7,456 nucleotides of DNA from positions 1 through 7,456 of the forward strand of contig CAYWBI010000182.1 in NCBI GenBank assembly GCA_964456445.1. Direction: 5' to 3'. Under the pieces are notes generated by a model. That model was given only the letters and a program-made list of their open reading frames with translations. It had not been told where the DNA came from and ran no database searches. Each line of letters begins with the position of its first letter. Within the stretch, counting starts at the first letter, position 1. A program made the translations under genes and the position numbers. This document shows, in pieces, positions 1 to 6,327 of the stretch. The stretch is from CAYWBI01 sp964456445. GTDB lineage: Bacteria; Calditrichota; Calditrichia; Calditrichales; J004.

Positions 1-102
1 CCGCTGTAAGTTGGCGCTTTTTTGTAAAAAAAATTTACTTTAGCAATTTAGGTTTCAATATAACCATACGCTTGCAGAAAAAATAAGCTTTTATAATTTT
101 CC

Positions 103-127
103 AAAAATTTACTTGTTATTCAAGTAA
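103..127 (-). terminator. Weak candidate intrinsic terminator of the rng-lysA-alr operon
   Basis: A perfect 7-bp inverted repeat (TTACTTG at 109-115, CAAGTAA at 121-127) with a 5-nt loop is followed on the minus strand by ATTTTT. The orientation suits ending transcription from alr. However, it lies about 345 nt beyond the alr stop codon and only two of the seven pairs are G-C, so the stem is weak. I see no better minus-strand terminator nearer to alr. Confidence 0.22.
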
Positions 128-166
128 TAAATTTGTCACCTTTAAAAGTTATATATGCCGATAGAT

Positions 167-200
167 AATCTTCAAATTAAAAAACCTGAAGATTTTTATT
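167..200 (+). terminator. Weak candidate plus-strand terminator hairpin
   Basis: An 8-bp perfect stem (AATCTTCA at 167-174 with TGAAGATT at 187-194) encloses a 12-nt A-rich loop and runs into a T-rich stretch (TTTTATTT). It could end a plus-strand transcript entering from the left of the window. Only three pairs are G-C and no upstream gene is visible, so this may be a chance AT-rich fold. Confidence 0.2.
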
Positions 201-471
201 TAACTGATACAAAGTTACTTCTACCATTCGCAAATTATACACCGGCTAGTTATGACTTGTTAATTTATGTTGGGTGGAAGTAGCCCACAATAAAATATCC
301 ACGCCGTTGTCGCAAAAAGGTTCAACGAGTAAAAATAAAAAGATGGACAATATGGCTATTGATGAATATATCCTGGTCAAAATACACTAACCGCCTGGCG
401 CTAAAGGGTTCCAAAGCATGCGAATAATATTTACATACGCTCCTGTCATCCTTTTTGAGTATGGGCCAATT

Positions 472-1590
472 TTAAATTATCCGGTTGATGTGCCTGCGTT
501 GCACTCTCGGGGAAATTTGGCAGGTTGTTTCATAGGGGATGGTTTGCGATAAACGGGAAATTTCTGAAATGGAAACTGCCGCTGTTCCCTGCCTGCCGAA
601 AAATACCACCTCATCGCCAATCTTTACCTCACTGTCCGGGCCCAGATCAACAACAATCTGATCCATGCATATTGTGCCGGAGACGTGGTAACGTTTACCC
701 CGTATCAGAAGCGGGCCCCGATTTGTAAGTAAACGGTTTAAGCCATCGGCGTAGCCTACGGGAATGATGGCAATTTTTGTATCGGTTTTGGTGATATACC
801 GGCGACCATAACTAAGAGCGGAACCGGCCAGGACTTTTTTTATAAGTGTCACTTTGGAACGAAGTGACATGACTTCCTGCAGCGGCCATTTTATTGGATA
901 TTCGGACGAAGGCGGATTGCCATAAAGGATTATTCCGGGGCGCACCATATCAAACAAGGCTTGCGGATGCTGCATAATGGCCGCGGAATTGGCCAGGTGG
1001 AAAAGTGGCTGCCCATTGTAAACCCGGCCTATTTCTTCTTTAAGCTTTTTAAATGCCAAAATCTGTTGATTGGTATAAGCAGGGTCATCCTCGTCCGCGC
1101 TGGAAAGATGGGAATATATTCCCAGCAGATTTATATTTTCCTCTTGTTCAATTATCCATAGGCATTTCAGCAATTCTTCATAAAAAAGGCCGACCCTGTG
1201 CATACCGCTCTCAAATTTTAGATGAACTTGTGGACGTATTTTCAATTTATTTGCAATGGAAATCAAACTTTGAAGTTGACTGGTTTGTGTAATGGTGATA
1301 TCGAGCCGGTTGATCAGTATTGTCTCGAATGTTTCCGGAAGGGTGGCGCCAAACACAAGAACCGGGCTGGTGATGCCGGCCTTGCGCAATGCAATCCCCT
1401 CTTCCGCAAAGGCAACACCTAAATAAGCGGCGCCGGCAGCTAAAAGAGTTTGGGCCACTTCATTGGCGCCGTGGCCATAGGCGTTGGCTTTTACCACCGC
1501 CATCACCTTACGGTTGTCCACCTTCTTTTGGATAAGCCGGAAGTTATGTCTCAATGCCGCATGGTCGATCTGCGCAAAAGTTGGTCCCAT
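472..1590 (-). CDS. alr: Alanine racemase, PLP-dependent
   Basis: This cytoplasmic enzyme interconverts L- and D-alanine and supplies D-Ala for peptidoglycan stem peptides. The 372 residues match the usual full length. The N-terminal TIM barrel carries the PLP motif AVVKANAYGHG, with Schiff-base lysine K34 and Y38. K125 in HLKFESGMHRVG fits the lysine that is carbamylated in the Geobacillus enzyme, and R132 follows in the same motif. Further matches are H161 (YSHLSSAD), the phosphate site near NSAA (201-204) and R217 with Y223 (VRPGIILYG). The C-terminal beta domain has the second catalytic base Y261 (SYGRRY), GYADG (279-283) and CMDQ (308-311). The start is ATG, with the family's typical IDxxALRHN right after it. 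The preceding lysA stop shares one base with this start (TAATG), and GAGAG lies about 6 nt upstream, so translation is probably coupled. Unlike in many Bacteroidota, alr is not fused to murF here. Confidence 0.97.
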   Translation of the reverse strand: MGPTFAQIDHAALRHNFRLIQKKVDNRKVMAVVKANAYGHGANEVAQTLLAAGAAYLGVAFAEEGIALRKAGITSPVLVFGATLPETFETILINRLDITITQTSQLQSLISIANKLKIRPQVHLKFESGMHRVGLFYEELLKCLWIIEQEENINLLGIYSHLSSADEDDPAYTNQQILAFKKLKEEIGRVYNGQPLFHLANSAAIMQHPQALFDMVRPGIILYGNPPSSEYPIKWPLQEVMSLRSKVTLIKKVLAGSALSYGRRYITKTDTKIAIIPVGYADGLNRLLTNRGPLLIRGKRYHVSGTICMDQIVVDLGPDSEVKIGDEVVFFGRQGTAAVSISEISRLSQTIPYETTCQISPRVQRRHINRII

Positions 1591-2855
1591 TATTTTCTCT
1601 CATATAAACGGGCCAGGTCTTCGACGCTGTTCCCCGTAAATATTTTTTCCACCGTGTTGCCATCCACAAGATACTCGGCGATAGAAGGCCGCAAATTGTA
1701 GTTGGACGCCAGCGCCTGTCCATAAGCACCGGCAGCCCCAATGCCCAGAAGGTCACCCTCTTCAACTGCTTGCAGGGGGTAATCTTTGGCAAAAAAATCC
1801 CCGCTCTCGCAAATCGGGCCAACCACGTCCACCGTGGTTTTTTCTTGAACATTTCGTTGTACCGGGATTATTTCATGCCGTGCATGGTATAAACTGGGGC
1901 GTATAAGGTTGTTCATGGCCGAATCGACTATTACAAATCGTTTAACGGGCGTGTCCTTGGCAAGGATGACCCTTGTAATTAGAATTCCCGCCGAGCCGAT
2001 AATCGATCGGCCCAGTTCCGCGACGAAACGCACTTTTAAATCTTTTAGCGAATGGAGCATTTGGGGTAAGATCGCCGTCAAATAAGTCCGCGGATTTTTA
2101 GGGTTGTCAAAGGCATTTTCGTAATTGATGCCAATTCCCCCGCCGATATCCAGGGTTTTGATTTGGATGCCCTGCCCGCGCAGCTTTGACACAAAGCCAT
2201 GCAAAAACCGGGATGCGTCCACAAAGGGATGGGAATCGGTAATTTGTGAACCGATATGGATATGCAGGCCATCCGGGTTTAACCAAGGATGCTCCGCTGC
2301 AAGCCGGTATAAACGCAAGGCCTCATCCGGAATTACCCCAAATTTGTTTTGGTGCATTCCGGTGGAAATATATTCATGGACATGCGCGTCGATATCCGGG
2401 TTAACGCGCACGGCAATAGAAACTTTTTTTTGTAATCGTTCGGCAAGGCGGGCCAACACAATCAATTCGGCATAGGATTCTACATTTATAGATGCAATCC
2501 CCGCATTTATGGCCTGTTGCAGCTCAGGAATAGTTTTTCCAACACCGGCAAAAACGATTTTATCCGTCGGGAACCCTGCTTTTTGGGCGAAATAAAGTTC
2601 ACCACCGGAAACGATATCTGCCCCCATCCCGGCTTCACAGATTATTTTTAACAAAGCGGGGTTATAGTTCGCTTTTAGGGCATAGCTTGCGGTAAAGTCA
2701 AAACCCTTTCCACAACGAAGGGCGGTTTCACAATTGTTCTTTAATTCCGCCTTGCTGTAAAGATAAAAAGGCGTTTCTACATTTTCGGCTAAGCTGGCCA
2801 GGTCAATATCCTCTGCAAAAAGCCGGTCACCCCTGTATTGAAAAGGATAATCCAT
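1590..2855 (-). CDS. lysA: Diaminopimelate decarboxylase
   Basis: This enzyme decarboxylates meso-2,6-diaminopimelate to L-lysine, the last step of the DAP pathway. It belongs to the fold III, PLP-dependent ornithine/DAP decarboxylase family, and its 421 residues match the normal length. The barrel has the PLP lysine K61 in YALKANYN, SGGEL (83-87), HIHIGSQ (198-204) and the glycine loop GGGIG (238-242) that holds the PLP phosphate. The C-terminal part has the active-site CESGD motif (349-353, with C349 reaching into the partner subunit in the family) and GAYG..LASNYN (376-387). Where most relatives have EPGR, this protein has ELGR (280-283). The gene begins 9 nt after the rng stop and ends overlapping the alr start. 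No clear SD precedes the ATG, so coupling to rng is plausible. Family assignment is secure. Arginine or ornithine decarboxylases are excluded by the length and the CESGD/SNYN context. Confidence 0.96.
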   Translation of the reverse strand: MDYPFQYRGDRLFAEDIDLASLAENVETPFYLYSKAELKNNCETALRCGKGFDFTASYALKANYNPALLKIICEAGMGADIVSGGELYFAQKAGFPTDKIVFAGVGKTIPELQQAINAGIASINVESYAELIVLARLAERLQKKVSIAVRVNPDIDAHVHEYISTGMHQNKFGVIPDEALRLYRLAAEHPWLNPDGLHIHIGSQITDSHPFVDASRFLHGFVSKLRGQGIQIKTLDIGGGIGINYENAFDNPKNPRTYLTAILPQMLHSLKDLKVRFVAELGRSIIGSAGILITRVILAKDTPVKRFVIVDSAMNNLIRPSLYHARHEIIPVQRNVQEKTTVDVVGPICESGDFFAKDYPLQAVEEGDLLGIGAAGAYGQALASNYNLRPSIAEYLVDGNTVEKIFTGNSVEDLARLYERK

Positions 2856-2864
2856 GAAAAATCA

Positions 2865-4394
2865 CTATGCCTTTTGCTTTTGTTTGAGCACGATTTCTTT
2901 ATTGTTTTTATAGTTAAAAACCTTAAACTCCCCAACTCCAAGGTTTTCATCTTTTACAACCGAAATTTTCATCCAGTATTTCCACATTAAACGCAGGCGA
3001 CGGCTGTTCCTGCCCTGACCAAGATGCATATAGACCGAAGGCGTGGTCCGGATTGTAATGCGCCGGTCTCCCTTGGATGCACGATATCTTTGAATCCAGC
3101 GTTCAATCCGTGAAACAGTGGTTGTGTCATTTGGCACCAGCCCGGTCCCACTGCAGCAGGTACATTTTTCATACAGGGCATTTATTACCTGTGGCCTTAC
3201 GCGCTGGCGCGTCATTTCAATCAAACCAAAACGGCTTAATTCTTCAATTTTTGTTATGGCGCGGTCCTTGGCAAATTCCTTGCGCAGTTCCATAAAAACT
3301 TTTCTTTTGTTCTCCGCTTCCTGAACATCAATAAAATCGATGACGATAATGCCCCCGAGATCACGTAAACGGGCCTGGCGGGCAATTTCGCGGCAGGCCT
3401 CCATGTTTATGCGCATGGAATTGGATTCATGGTCATTTTTACCAATAAATTTACCGCTGTTTATATCAATGGCCACCAAGGCCTCGGTTTGGTGGATAAT
3501 CAGATAGCCGCCGTTTTTAAGCCAGGCGCGTTCATCGGTTATTTTTTCTATTTCATCTTCAATGCCAAAATTATCAAAGATGGGGTCTTTACCCTTGTAA
3601 AAATTGATTTTATGAACCAATTGCGGCGCCACATCCTTTACATAATTGGAAATCTCACGCATTTTTTTACGTGAATCTACATGAACCTGGGTTACATCGG
3701 CGGTAAAAAGGTCACGGATGATACTGGACGCCATACTCATGTCTTTGTAAATCAGTGACGGCGCTTCGTTCTCATGGATGTTTTTATCCAGCAGATTCCA
3801 TTTATTTATCAGGTCGTTCATATCCTTTTTTAATTCCCGGTCGCTTTTGCCCTCGGCAACCGTGCGTACGATCATTCCAAAATCTTGTGGGATCATCTGC
3901 CGCGCCATATCCTTTAAACGTTTCCGTTCTTTTGGATTGGATATCTTTCGTGAAATACCGATCTGTTTTTGATAGGGGATCAGCACGACAAACCTTCCGG
4001 GGATAGTTACTTCGCCCGTAACACGGCAGCCTTTTGTGCTGATTGGTTCCTTGACGATTTGCACCAGGATATCCTGGCCCTTTTTTAATTCACGCTCGAC
4101 ATTAAAATCACGATAGTTACGCCGACGTGTTTTCTCCTTTTCCGTGGATTTAAAAAATTCCTGATAACCGGGGAAGACGTCGGAAAAATGTAAAAATGCA
4201 TTTTGCTCGTGACCAATGTCGATAAAGGCCGCTTGCATACCGGGCAGAACACGGCTCACTTTTCCCTTGTAGATATCGCCAACCATTCGCTCGTGGTCCG
4301 GCGCCTCGACAAATAATTCAACCATCCGGCTGTCTTCCCGGATGGCAATACGCGTTTCTTCGTTTGTGGAATTAACAACTATTTCTTTATTCAT
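2865..4394 (-). CDS. rng: Ribonuclease G/E family endoribonuclease
   Basis: This single-strand-specific endoribonuclease would act in rRNA 5'-end maturation and mRNA decay. At 509 residues it is RNase G-sized (E. coli RNase G has 489) and lacks the long C-terminal degradosome scaffold of RNase E. Residues 38-140 form the S1-like RNA-binding region (VGDIYKGKV, then PGMQAAFIDIG), interrupted by a charged segment near 80-105 (EKEKTRRR). The catalytic Mg-binding aspartates are D310 in AIDINSGKF and D353 in VIDFIDV. The zinc-link CxxC is C411 and C414 in CTCCSGTG. The tail (about 420-509) is the usual small C-terminal domain. The ATG start places the family's N-terminal beta strand correctly, but the SD is weak (GAGCGAG just upstream). 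It is the first gene of rng-lysA-alr and is preceded by a long spacer with a terminator-like hairpin. RNase E of E. coli represses its own mRNA through its leader, so autoregulation is a reasonable but untested idea here. Confidence 0.96.
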   Translation of the reverse strand: MNKEIVVNSTNEETRIAIREDSRMVELFVEAPDHERMVGDIYKGKVSRVLPGMQAAFIDIGHEQNAFLHFSDVFPGYQEFFKSTEKEKTRRRNYRDFNVERELKKGQDILVQIVKEPISTKGCRVTGEVTIPGRFVVLIPYQKQIGISRKISNPKERKRLKDMARQMIPQDFGMIVRTVAEGKSDRELKKDMNDLINKWNLLDKNIHENEAPSLIYKDMSMASSIIRDLFTADVTQVHVDSRKKMREISNYVKDVAPQLVHKINFYKGKDPIFDNFGIEDEIEKITDERAWLKNGGYLIIHQTEALVAIDINSGKFIGKNDHESNSMRINMEACREIARQARLRDLGGIIVIDFIDVQEAENKRKVFMELRKEFAKDRAITKIEELSRFGLIEMTRQRVRPQVINALYEKCTCCSGTGLVPNDTTTVSRIERWIQRYRASKGDRRITIRTTPSVYMHLGQGRNSRRLRLMWKYWMKISVVKDENLGVGEFKVFNYKNNKEIVLKQKQKA

Positions 4395-4475
4395 TTCTCG
4401 CTCATTGGATTGTGCAAACCTATATCCGGGTTAAACGCCAGGTACGGTTTGATATGGGTAGTAGGATATATTCGG

Positions 4476-4505
4476 AAAAAAGCTGTCACGCGCTGTGTTA
4501 ACAGC
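4476..4505 (-). terminator. Terminator-like hairpin in the rng leader, possible attenuator
   Basis: Read on the minus strand, GCTGTTA (4505-4499) pairs with TGACAGC (4488-4482) in a 7-bp stem with one U-G pair and a 10-nt loop. Six uridines follow immediately (4481-4476), which is the form of an intrinsic terminator. The same 5' arm GCTGT can instead pair with ACAGC (4496-4492) in a tighter 5-bp hairpin with a 4-nt loop, and that would exclude the terminator. It lies about 80 nt upstream of the rng start in the same direction. It could therefore be a leader attenuator, or the end of a short RNA transcribed from further upstream. The transcription start is unknown. A start downstream of the hairpin would make it irrelevant to rng. 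Confidence 0.45.
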
Positions 4506-4576
4506 ATAAGCGGTTGGAATTGTGACCATATCTGTCGTTTGTTGGATATACGTGTGGCAGATACACAACGGGTTTT

Positions 4577-4608
4577 ATATGCATAGGGATGATATTCCCT
4601 ATGCGTAT
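4577..4608. promoter_or_regulatory. 13-bp inverted repeat, possible operator
   Basis: GCATAGGGA (4581-4589) and TCCCTATGC (4596-4604) are perfect reverse complements around a 6-bp spacer. The dyad extends to 13 bp per arm (4577-4589 and 4596-4608) with a single mismatch. Copies of GGTTTTA flank it on both sides (4571-4577 and 4610-4616). No T-run follows on either strand, so it is not an intrinsic terminator. It could be a binding site for a dimeric regulator or a hairpin in a rng leader. No regulator gene is present in the window to pair with it. Confidence 0.4.
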
Positions 4609-4776
4609 TGGTTTTACGGATCACAAAAACAAAAGATTAATAAGTGTGGTTCTAAAATTAAAACCTTTCCAACAAAAGCAGTTAAAGCCTCGTTTTTCTC
4701 CGGTAGTATTAGTTCCCGGTTAAGGCCGATCTTCTCTGGGTTAAAGTCCAATATGGATATTCTACCTGCCCAAAAT

Positions 4777-4800
4777 ATTCGTCGTATTTTATGGACGAAT
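4777..4800. repeat. 7-bp inverted repeat in the intergenic region
   Basis: ATTCGTC (4777-4783) and GACGAAT (4794-4800) are perfect reverse complements around a 10-nt loop. CCC at 4769-4771 can also pair with GGG at 4801-4803 across a five-base bulge. No U-tract follows directly on either strand, so it is not a standard terminator. Its role is unknown. Confidence 0.3.
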
Positions 4801-4862
4801 GGGTATGGTTTCTTTTGAATATTTGCTTTTTATCGGGTTTTAATTTCTATTGACTGTTAATC

Positions 4863-4900
4863 TTACGTAAACAAAAAAAAGTTTACTAAATCTTTTTTTT
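4863..4900. repeat. Overlapping AT-rich inverted repeats
   Basis: Several dyads overlap here: the palindrome TTACGTAA (4863-4870), then GTAAAC (4867-4872) with GTTTAC (4881-4886) around eight A's, and then A8G (4873-4881) with CT8 (4892-4900). The last can extend inward through TTT and AAA with one bulged base. The two larger hairpins share GTTT and so cannot form together. The patch directly abuts the hairpin at 4901-4962. Bent DNA, a protein site or an alternative RNA fold are all possible. I cannot choose between them. Confidence 0.35.
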
Positions 4901-4962
4901 GGCAGGTTTAATTTCCGGGGCCATCACGCTTTTTTAGGTGACGCCGCGGCAATAAACCTGCC
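4901..4962. repeat. 62-nt imperfect hairpin with perfect 10-bp ends
   Basis: GGCAGGTTTA (4901-4910) and TAAACCTGCC (4953-4962) are perfect reverse complements. The intervening 42 nt continue the pairing: TT with AA, CCG with CGG, GGC with GCC, and TCAC (4924-4927) with GTGA (4938-4941). Small bulges and mismatches separate these helices, and the loop is about 10 nt and U-rich. That is roughly 22 pairs in total. A T-run precedes it on the plus strand but none follows on either strand, so it is not a simple terminator. A small structured RNA, a mobile hairpin repeat or a protein-binding dyad are all open. Confidence 0.4.
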
Positions 4963-5330
4963 AATCCAATTAACTATGCTTAATAATTAACATCAAATTT
5001 CCGAACGATTATAGACAGGCAAGCGATTGGGTATCTTATTCCGCCGATGCTTACAATATCTTTGCAATATCAGGATAAGAACCCTTATTATTTAATTTTG
5101 CCGGTCTTTGATTGTATGTTTTTCCCCTTTGCTGTTTATTTGTACTATTTATGTAGTTCGATAGGAACGCTGAAGACTTGAGCTCCGTTGCAAAACTTTT
5201 TTATGCAAATGTCTAATTTTTACAAAAACTTAGGCCGGAATTATTTCATTTCCAAATTTTGTTGAGCTATTGGATATAAAGCTAATATCAATCCATAGAT
5301 TAATAGCTTGCTCGATTTAATAAAATATTT

Positions 5331-5345
5331 AAAAAAAAGTTTACT
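5331..5345 (+). repeat. Second copy of a 15-base A8GTTTACT direct repeat
   Basis: This sequence is identical over 15 bases to 4873-4887 in the same intergenic region and in the same orientation. Related forms (a run of A's followed by TTTACTT) lie at 26-40 and 103-114. Eight of the fifteen bases are A's in an AT-rich spacer, so chance is not excluded. This copy lies about 150 nt upstream of the lipoprotein start and lacks the left GTAAAC arm seen at 4867-4872. Confidence 0.3.
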
Positions 5346-5493
5346 GCTTAGTTGATTTATACACAAAATGATGGATATGGTCAATTCTATTGGTAGCGAA
5401 ATATTTAGATGATGGTTGAAAAATAATTTTTTATTCTTGCTGTATTTATGCTATTTCTCTAAACTCAGAAATATATTTTTGGAGATTGACGCC

Positions 5494-5991
5494 ATGTTTT
5501 TAAAATATTGGATTGTACTATTCGTCTTTTTGATTTTTTTTTCGGTTTCGTGTAAAAAGGACCATCCGGGCAGTGAACATAAGGTTCCGGCAATAAACCA
5601 AACCGATACCCTGTTTGATGCGCCTGATTTGCAACAATCGTATCTAAGTGAAATACGAGCAGCACAAAATGCAATTATTGCGAACCCAAAGGATAAAAAC
5701 GCCCGACAGGTTTTTATAAACATTGCGTATTTGCCCACGCGTCATATGCTGGTTACCGTTGGGGCTGCAGTTCAAAACAACAACAACCGGACAATACCCC
5801 GTGGTCTGGTGCAGCGGGCCGCTTTGTTGGATGCAAAACGTTGGGCCGCCTATGGGAAATCCTGGCTTATCTGGAAAAATGAACCCGACTACGGTAAAAT
5901 AGATGTTTTTTTTAAGGGCTATTATAAAATAATGCCTAACTTTACACGCAACGATTCGCTTTTTATCCCAATTGTTCTGCGTATTTATTAG
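5494..5991 (+). CDS. Putative lipoprotein of unknown function
   Basis: The 165-residue product starts with a hydrophobic segment (residues 6-18) that ends in SVSC-KK. This looks like a type II signal peptide with the lipidated cysteine at C20, although serine at -3 is not ideal. The mature protein would sit in the periplasm, anchored to the inner or outer membrane. After a low-complexity linker (21-45) comes a soluble domain rich in polar and aromatic residues. Its most family-like stretch, RAALLDAKRWAAYGKSWL (108-125), distantly recalls the alanine-rich helices of some outer-membrane lipoproteins, but I cannot name a family. I chose ATG 5494 because GGAG lies 9 nt upstream (5481-5484) and it opens directly into the signal peptide. 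A TTG 78 nt upstream is in frame but would put 26 residues before the signal and has no SD. The stop is 12 nt before the TPR gene, which suggests an operon. Confidence 0.75.
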   Translation: MFLKYWIVLFVFLIFFSVSCKKDHPGSEHKVPAINQTDTLFDAPDLQQSYLSEIRAAQNAIIANPKDKNARQVFINIAYLPTRHMLVTVGAAVQNNNNRTIPRGLVQRAALLDAKRWAAYGKSWLIWKNEPDYGKIDVFFKGYYKIMPNFTRNDSLFIPIVLRIY

Positions 5992-5997
5992 AAGGAG
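5992..5997 (+). promoter_or_regulatory. Strong Shine-Dalgarno site of the TPR gene
   Basis: AAGGAG begins directly after the lipoprotein stop codon and lies 6 nt before the ATG at 6004. It is the best SD match in the window and fixes the start of the TPR gene. Confidence 0.8.
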
Positions 5998-6003
5998 CGC
6001 CAT

Positions 6004-6327
6004 ATGACAAAGCAGGAATTATTAAATAACGGTTTTCAGCAATTTGCAAAACGCAACTATAAAGAAGCGCGTGCATTTTTTGAACAGGCTATTGAGCTTG
6101 ATGATACTTTTGAGGCGGCATATAGCGCCCTGGCGGAAAGTTACAATCGCGAGGGGCGGGTTGATGAAGCCATTGATGTTGTAGCCAAATGGATTGCCAT
6201 CAATCCGAATGACGCACTGGCGCATACGGCGTTATCCCGTCTTTATGTACAAAAAGGCATGATCGAGCAGGCAGAAGATGAAATGGCATTGTCCCACCGG
6301 CTTTCGCAGGAAGATTCAGGCCTATGA
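6004..6327 (+). CDS. Small tetratricopeptide repeat protein
   Basis: The 107-residue protein is almost entirely three TPR units (about residues 4-37, 38-71 and 72-103). The repeat signatures are visible: the first has YKEARAFFEQAIELD, the second ALAESYNREGRVDEAIDVV with INPND closing it, and the third ALSRLYVQKGMIEQAEDEM. It has no signal peptide or membrane segment, so it is probably a cytoplasmic scaffold that binds a partner peptide. TPRs bind proteins rather than catalyse, so the function must come from a partner. The SGNH hydrolase overlaps its last codons by ATGA and is the obvious candidate. The upstream gene, 12 nt away, encodes a lipoprotein that would be exported, so direct contact with that product is unlikely. 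Confidence 0.88.
   Translation: MTKQELLNNGFQQFAKRNYKEARAFFEQAIELDDTFEAAYSALAESYNREGRVDEAIDVVAKWIAINPNDALAHTALSRLYVQKGMIEQAEDEMALSHRLSQEDSGL

Larger units (their letters stand above)
1..471. other. Intergenic region downstream of alr, no convincing gene
   Basis: This AT-rich stretch follows the 3' end of the minus-strand alr gene. I recognise no protein or RNA gene in it. It holds a T-run right after GGCGC (18-23) that could be the tail of a terminator cut by the window edge, a GTAAA-A5-TTTAC inverted repeat (24-38), and two weak hairpins described separately. It also holds a 42-codon ORF (155-283) and an overlapping open stretch in another frame ending at 390. Neither has a ribosome binding site or a similarity I recognise. 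Confidence 0.6.
4395..5493. other. Divergent intergenic region of about 1.1 kb with several inverted repeats
   Basis: This spacer separates the leftward rng operon from the rightward lipoprotein cluster, so promoters for both should lie here. I recognise no protein gene. Short ORFs exist on both strands, but they start at GTG or lack ribosome binding sites and look like no family I know. The notable contents are a minus-strand terminator-like hairpin (4476-4505), a 13-bp dyad (4577-4608), a 7-bp dyad (4777-4800), nested inverted repeats (4863-4962) and an imperfect hairpin at 5281-5307. From about 4963 to 5493 the sequence is AT-rich and mostly featureless. I cannot place a promoter with confidence. 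Confidence 0.7.

Noticed and set aside
385..410. GC-rich dyad (CGCC-A-GGCG within AACC...GGTT) as the alr terminator
   Set aside because: The central arms leave only a one-base loop and the minus-strand sequence after it is AGTGTATTTT, not a proper U-tract.
4415..4422. TAGGTTTG on the minus strand, matching the Bacteroidota -7 element TAnnTTTG, 20 nt before rng
   Set aside because: No TTTG -33 partner lies at the proper distance, the host phylum is uncertain, and an 8-base degenerate match is common. If real, it would bypass the leader hairpin.
4391..4624. 77-codon minus-strand ORF ending at the rng start
   Set aside because: Its GTG start has no SD and the frame spans the dyad and the terminator-like hairpin. 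Only the shorter ATG form from 4507 is kept, as a speculative finding.
4522..4818. 98-codon plus-strand ORF in the divergent intergenic region
   Set aside because: It begins with GTG and has no SD, is basic and unlike any family I recognise, and runs across two inverted repeats. The inner ATG at 4579 falls within the dyad. Most likely a chance open frame.
4901..4962. Integron attC site
   Set aside because: The hairpin ends lack the RYYYAAC and GTTRRRY core sites, there is no cassette array and no integrase.
4901..4962. Miniature transposable element with terminal inverted repeats
   Set aside because: The flanking bases show no target-site duplication and the element is too short for typical MITEs. 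It remains open only if other copies are found.
5352..5381. TTGATT-N18-TATGGT as a sigma-70-like promoter for the lipoprotein cluster
   Set aside because: Both hexamers are imperfect, and similar matches are expected by chance in such AT-rich sequence.
5416..5493. TTG start giving a 191-residue lipoprotein
   Set aside because: It has no SD and would place 26 residues before an otherwise well-formed lipoprotein signal peptide. ATG 5494 with GGAG upstream is better.
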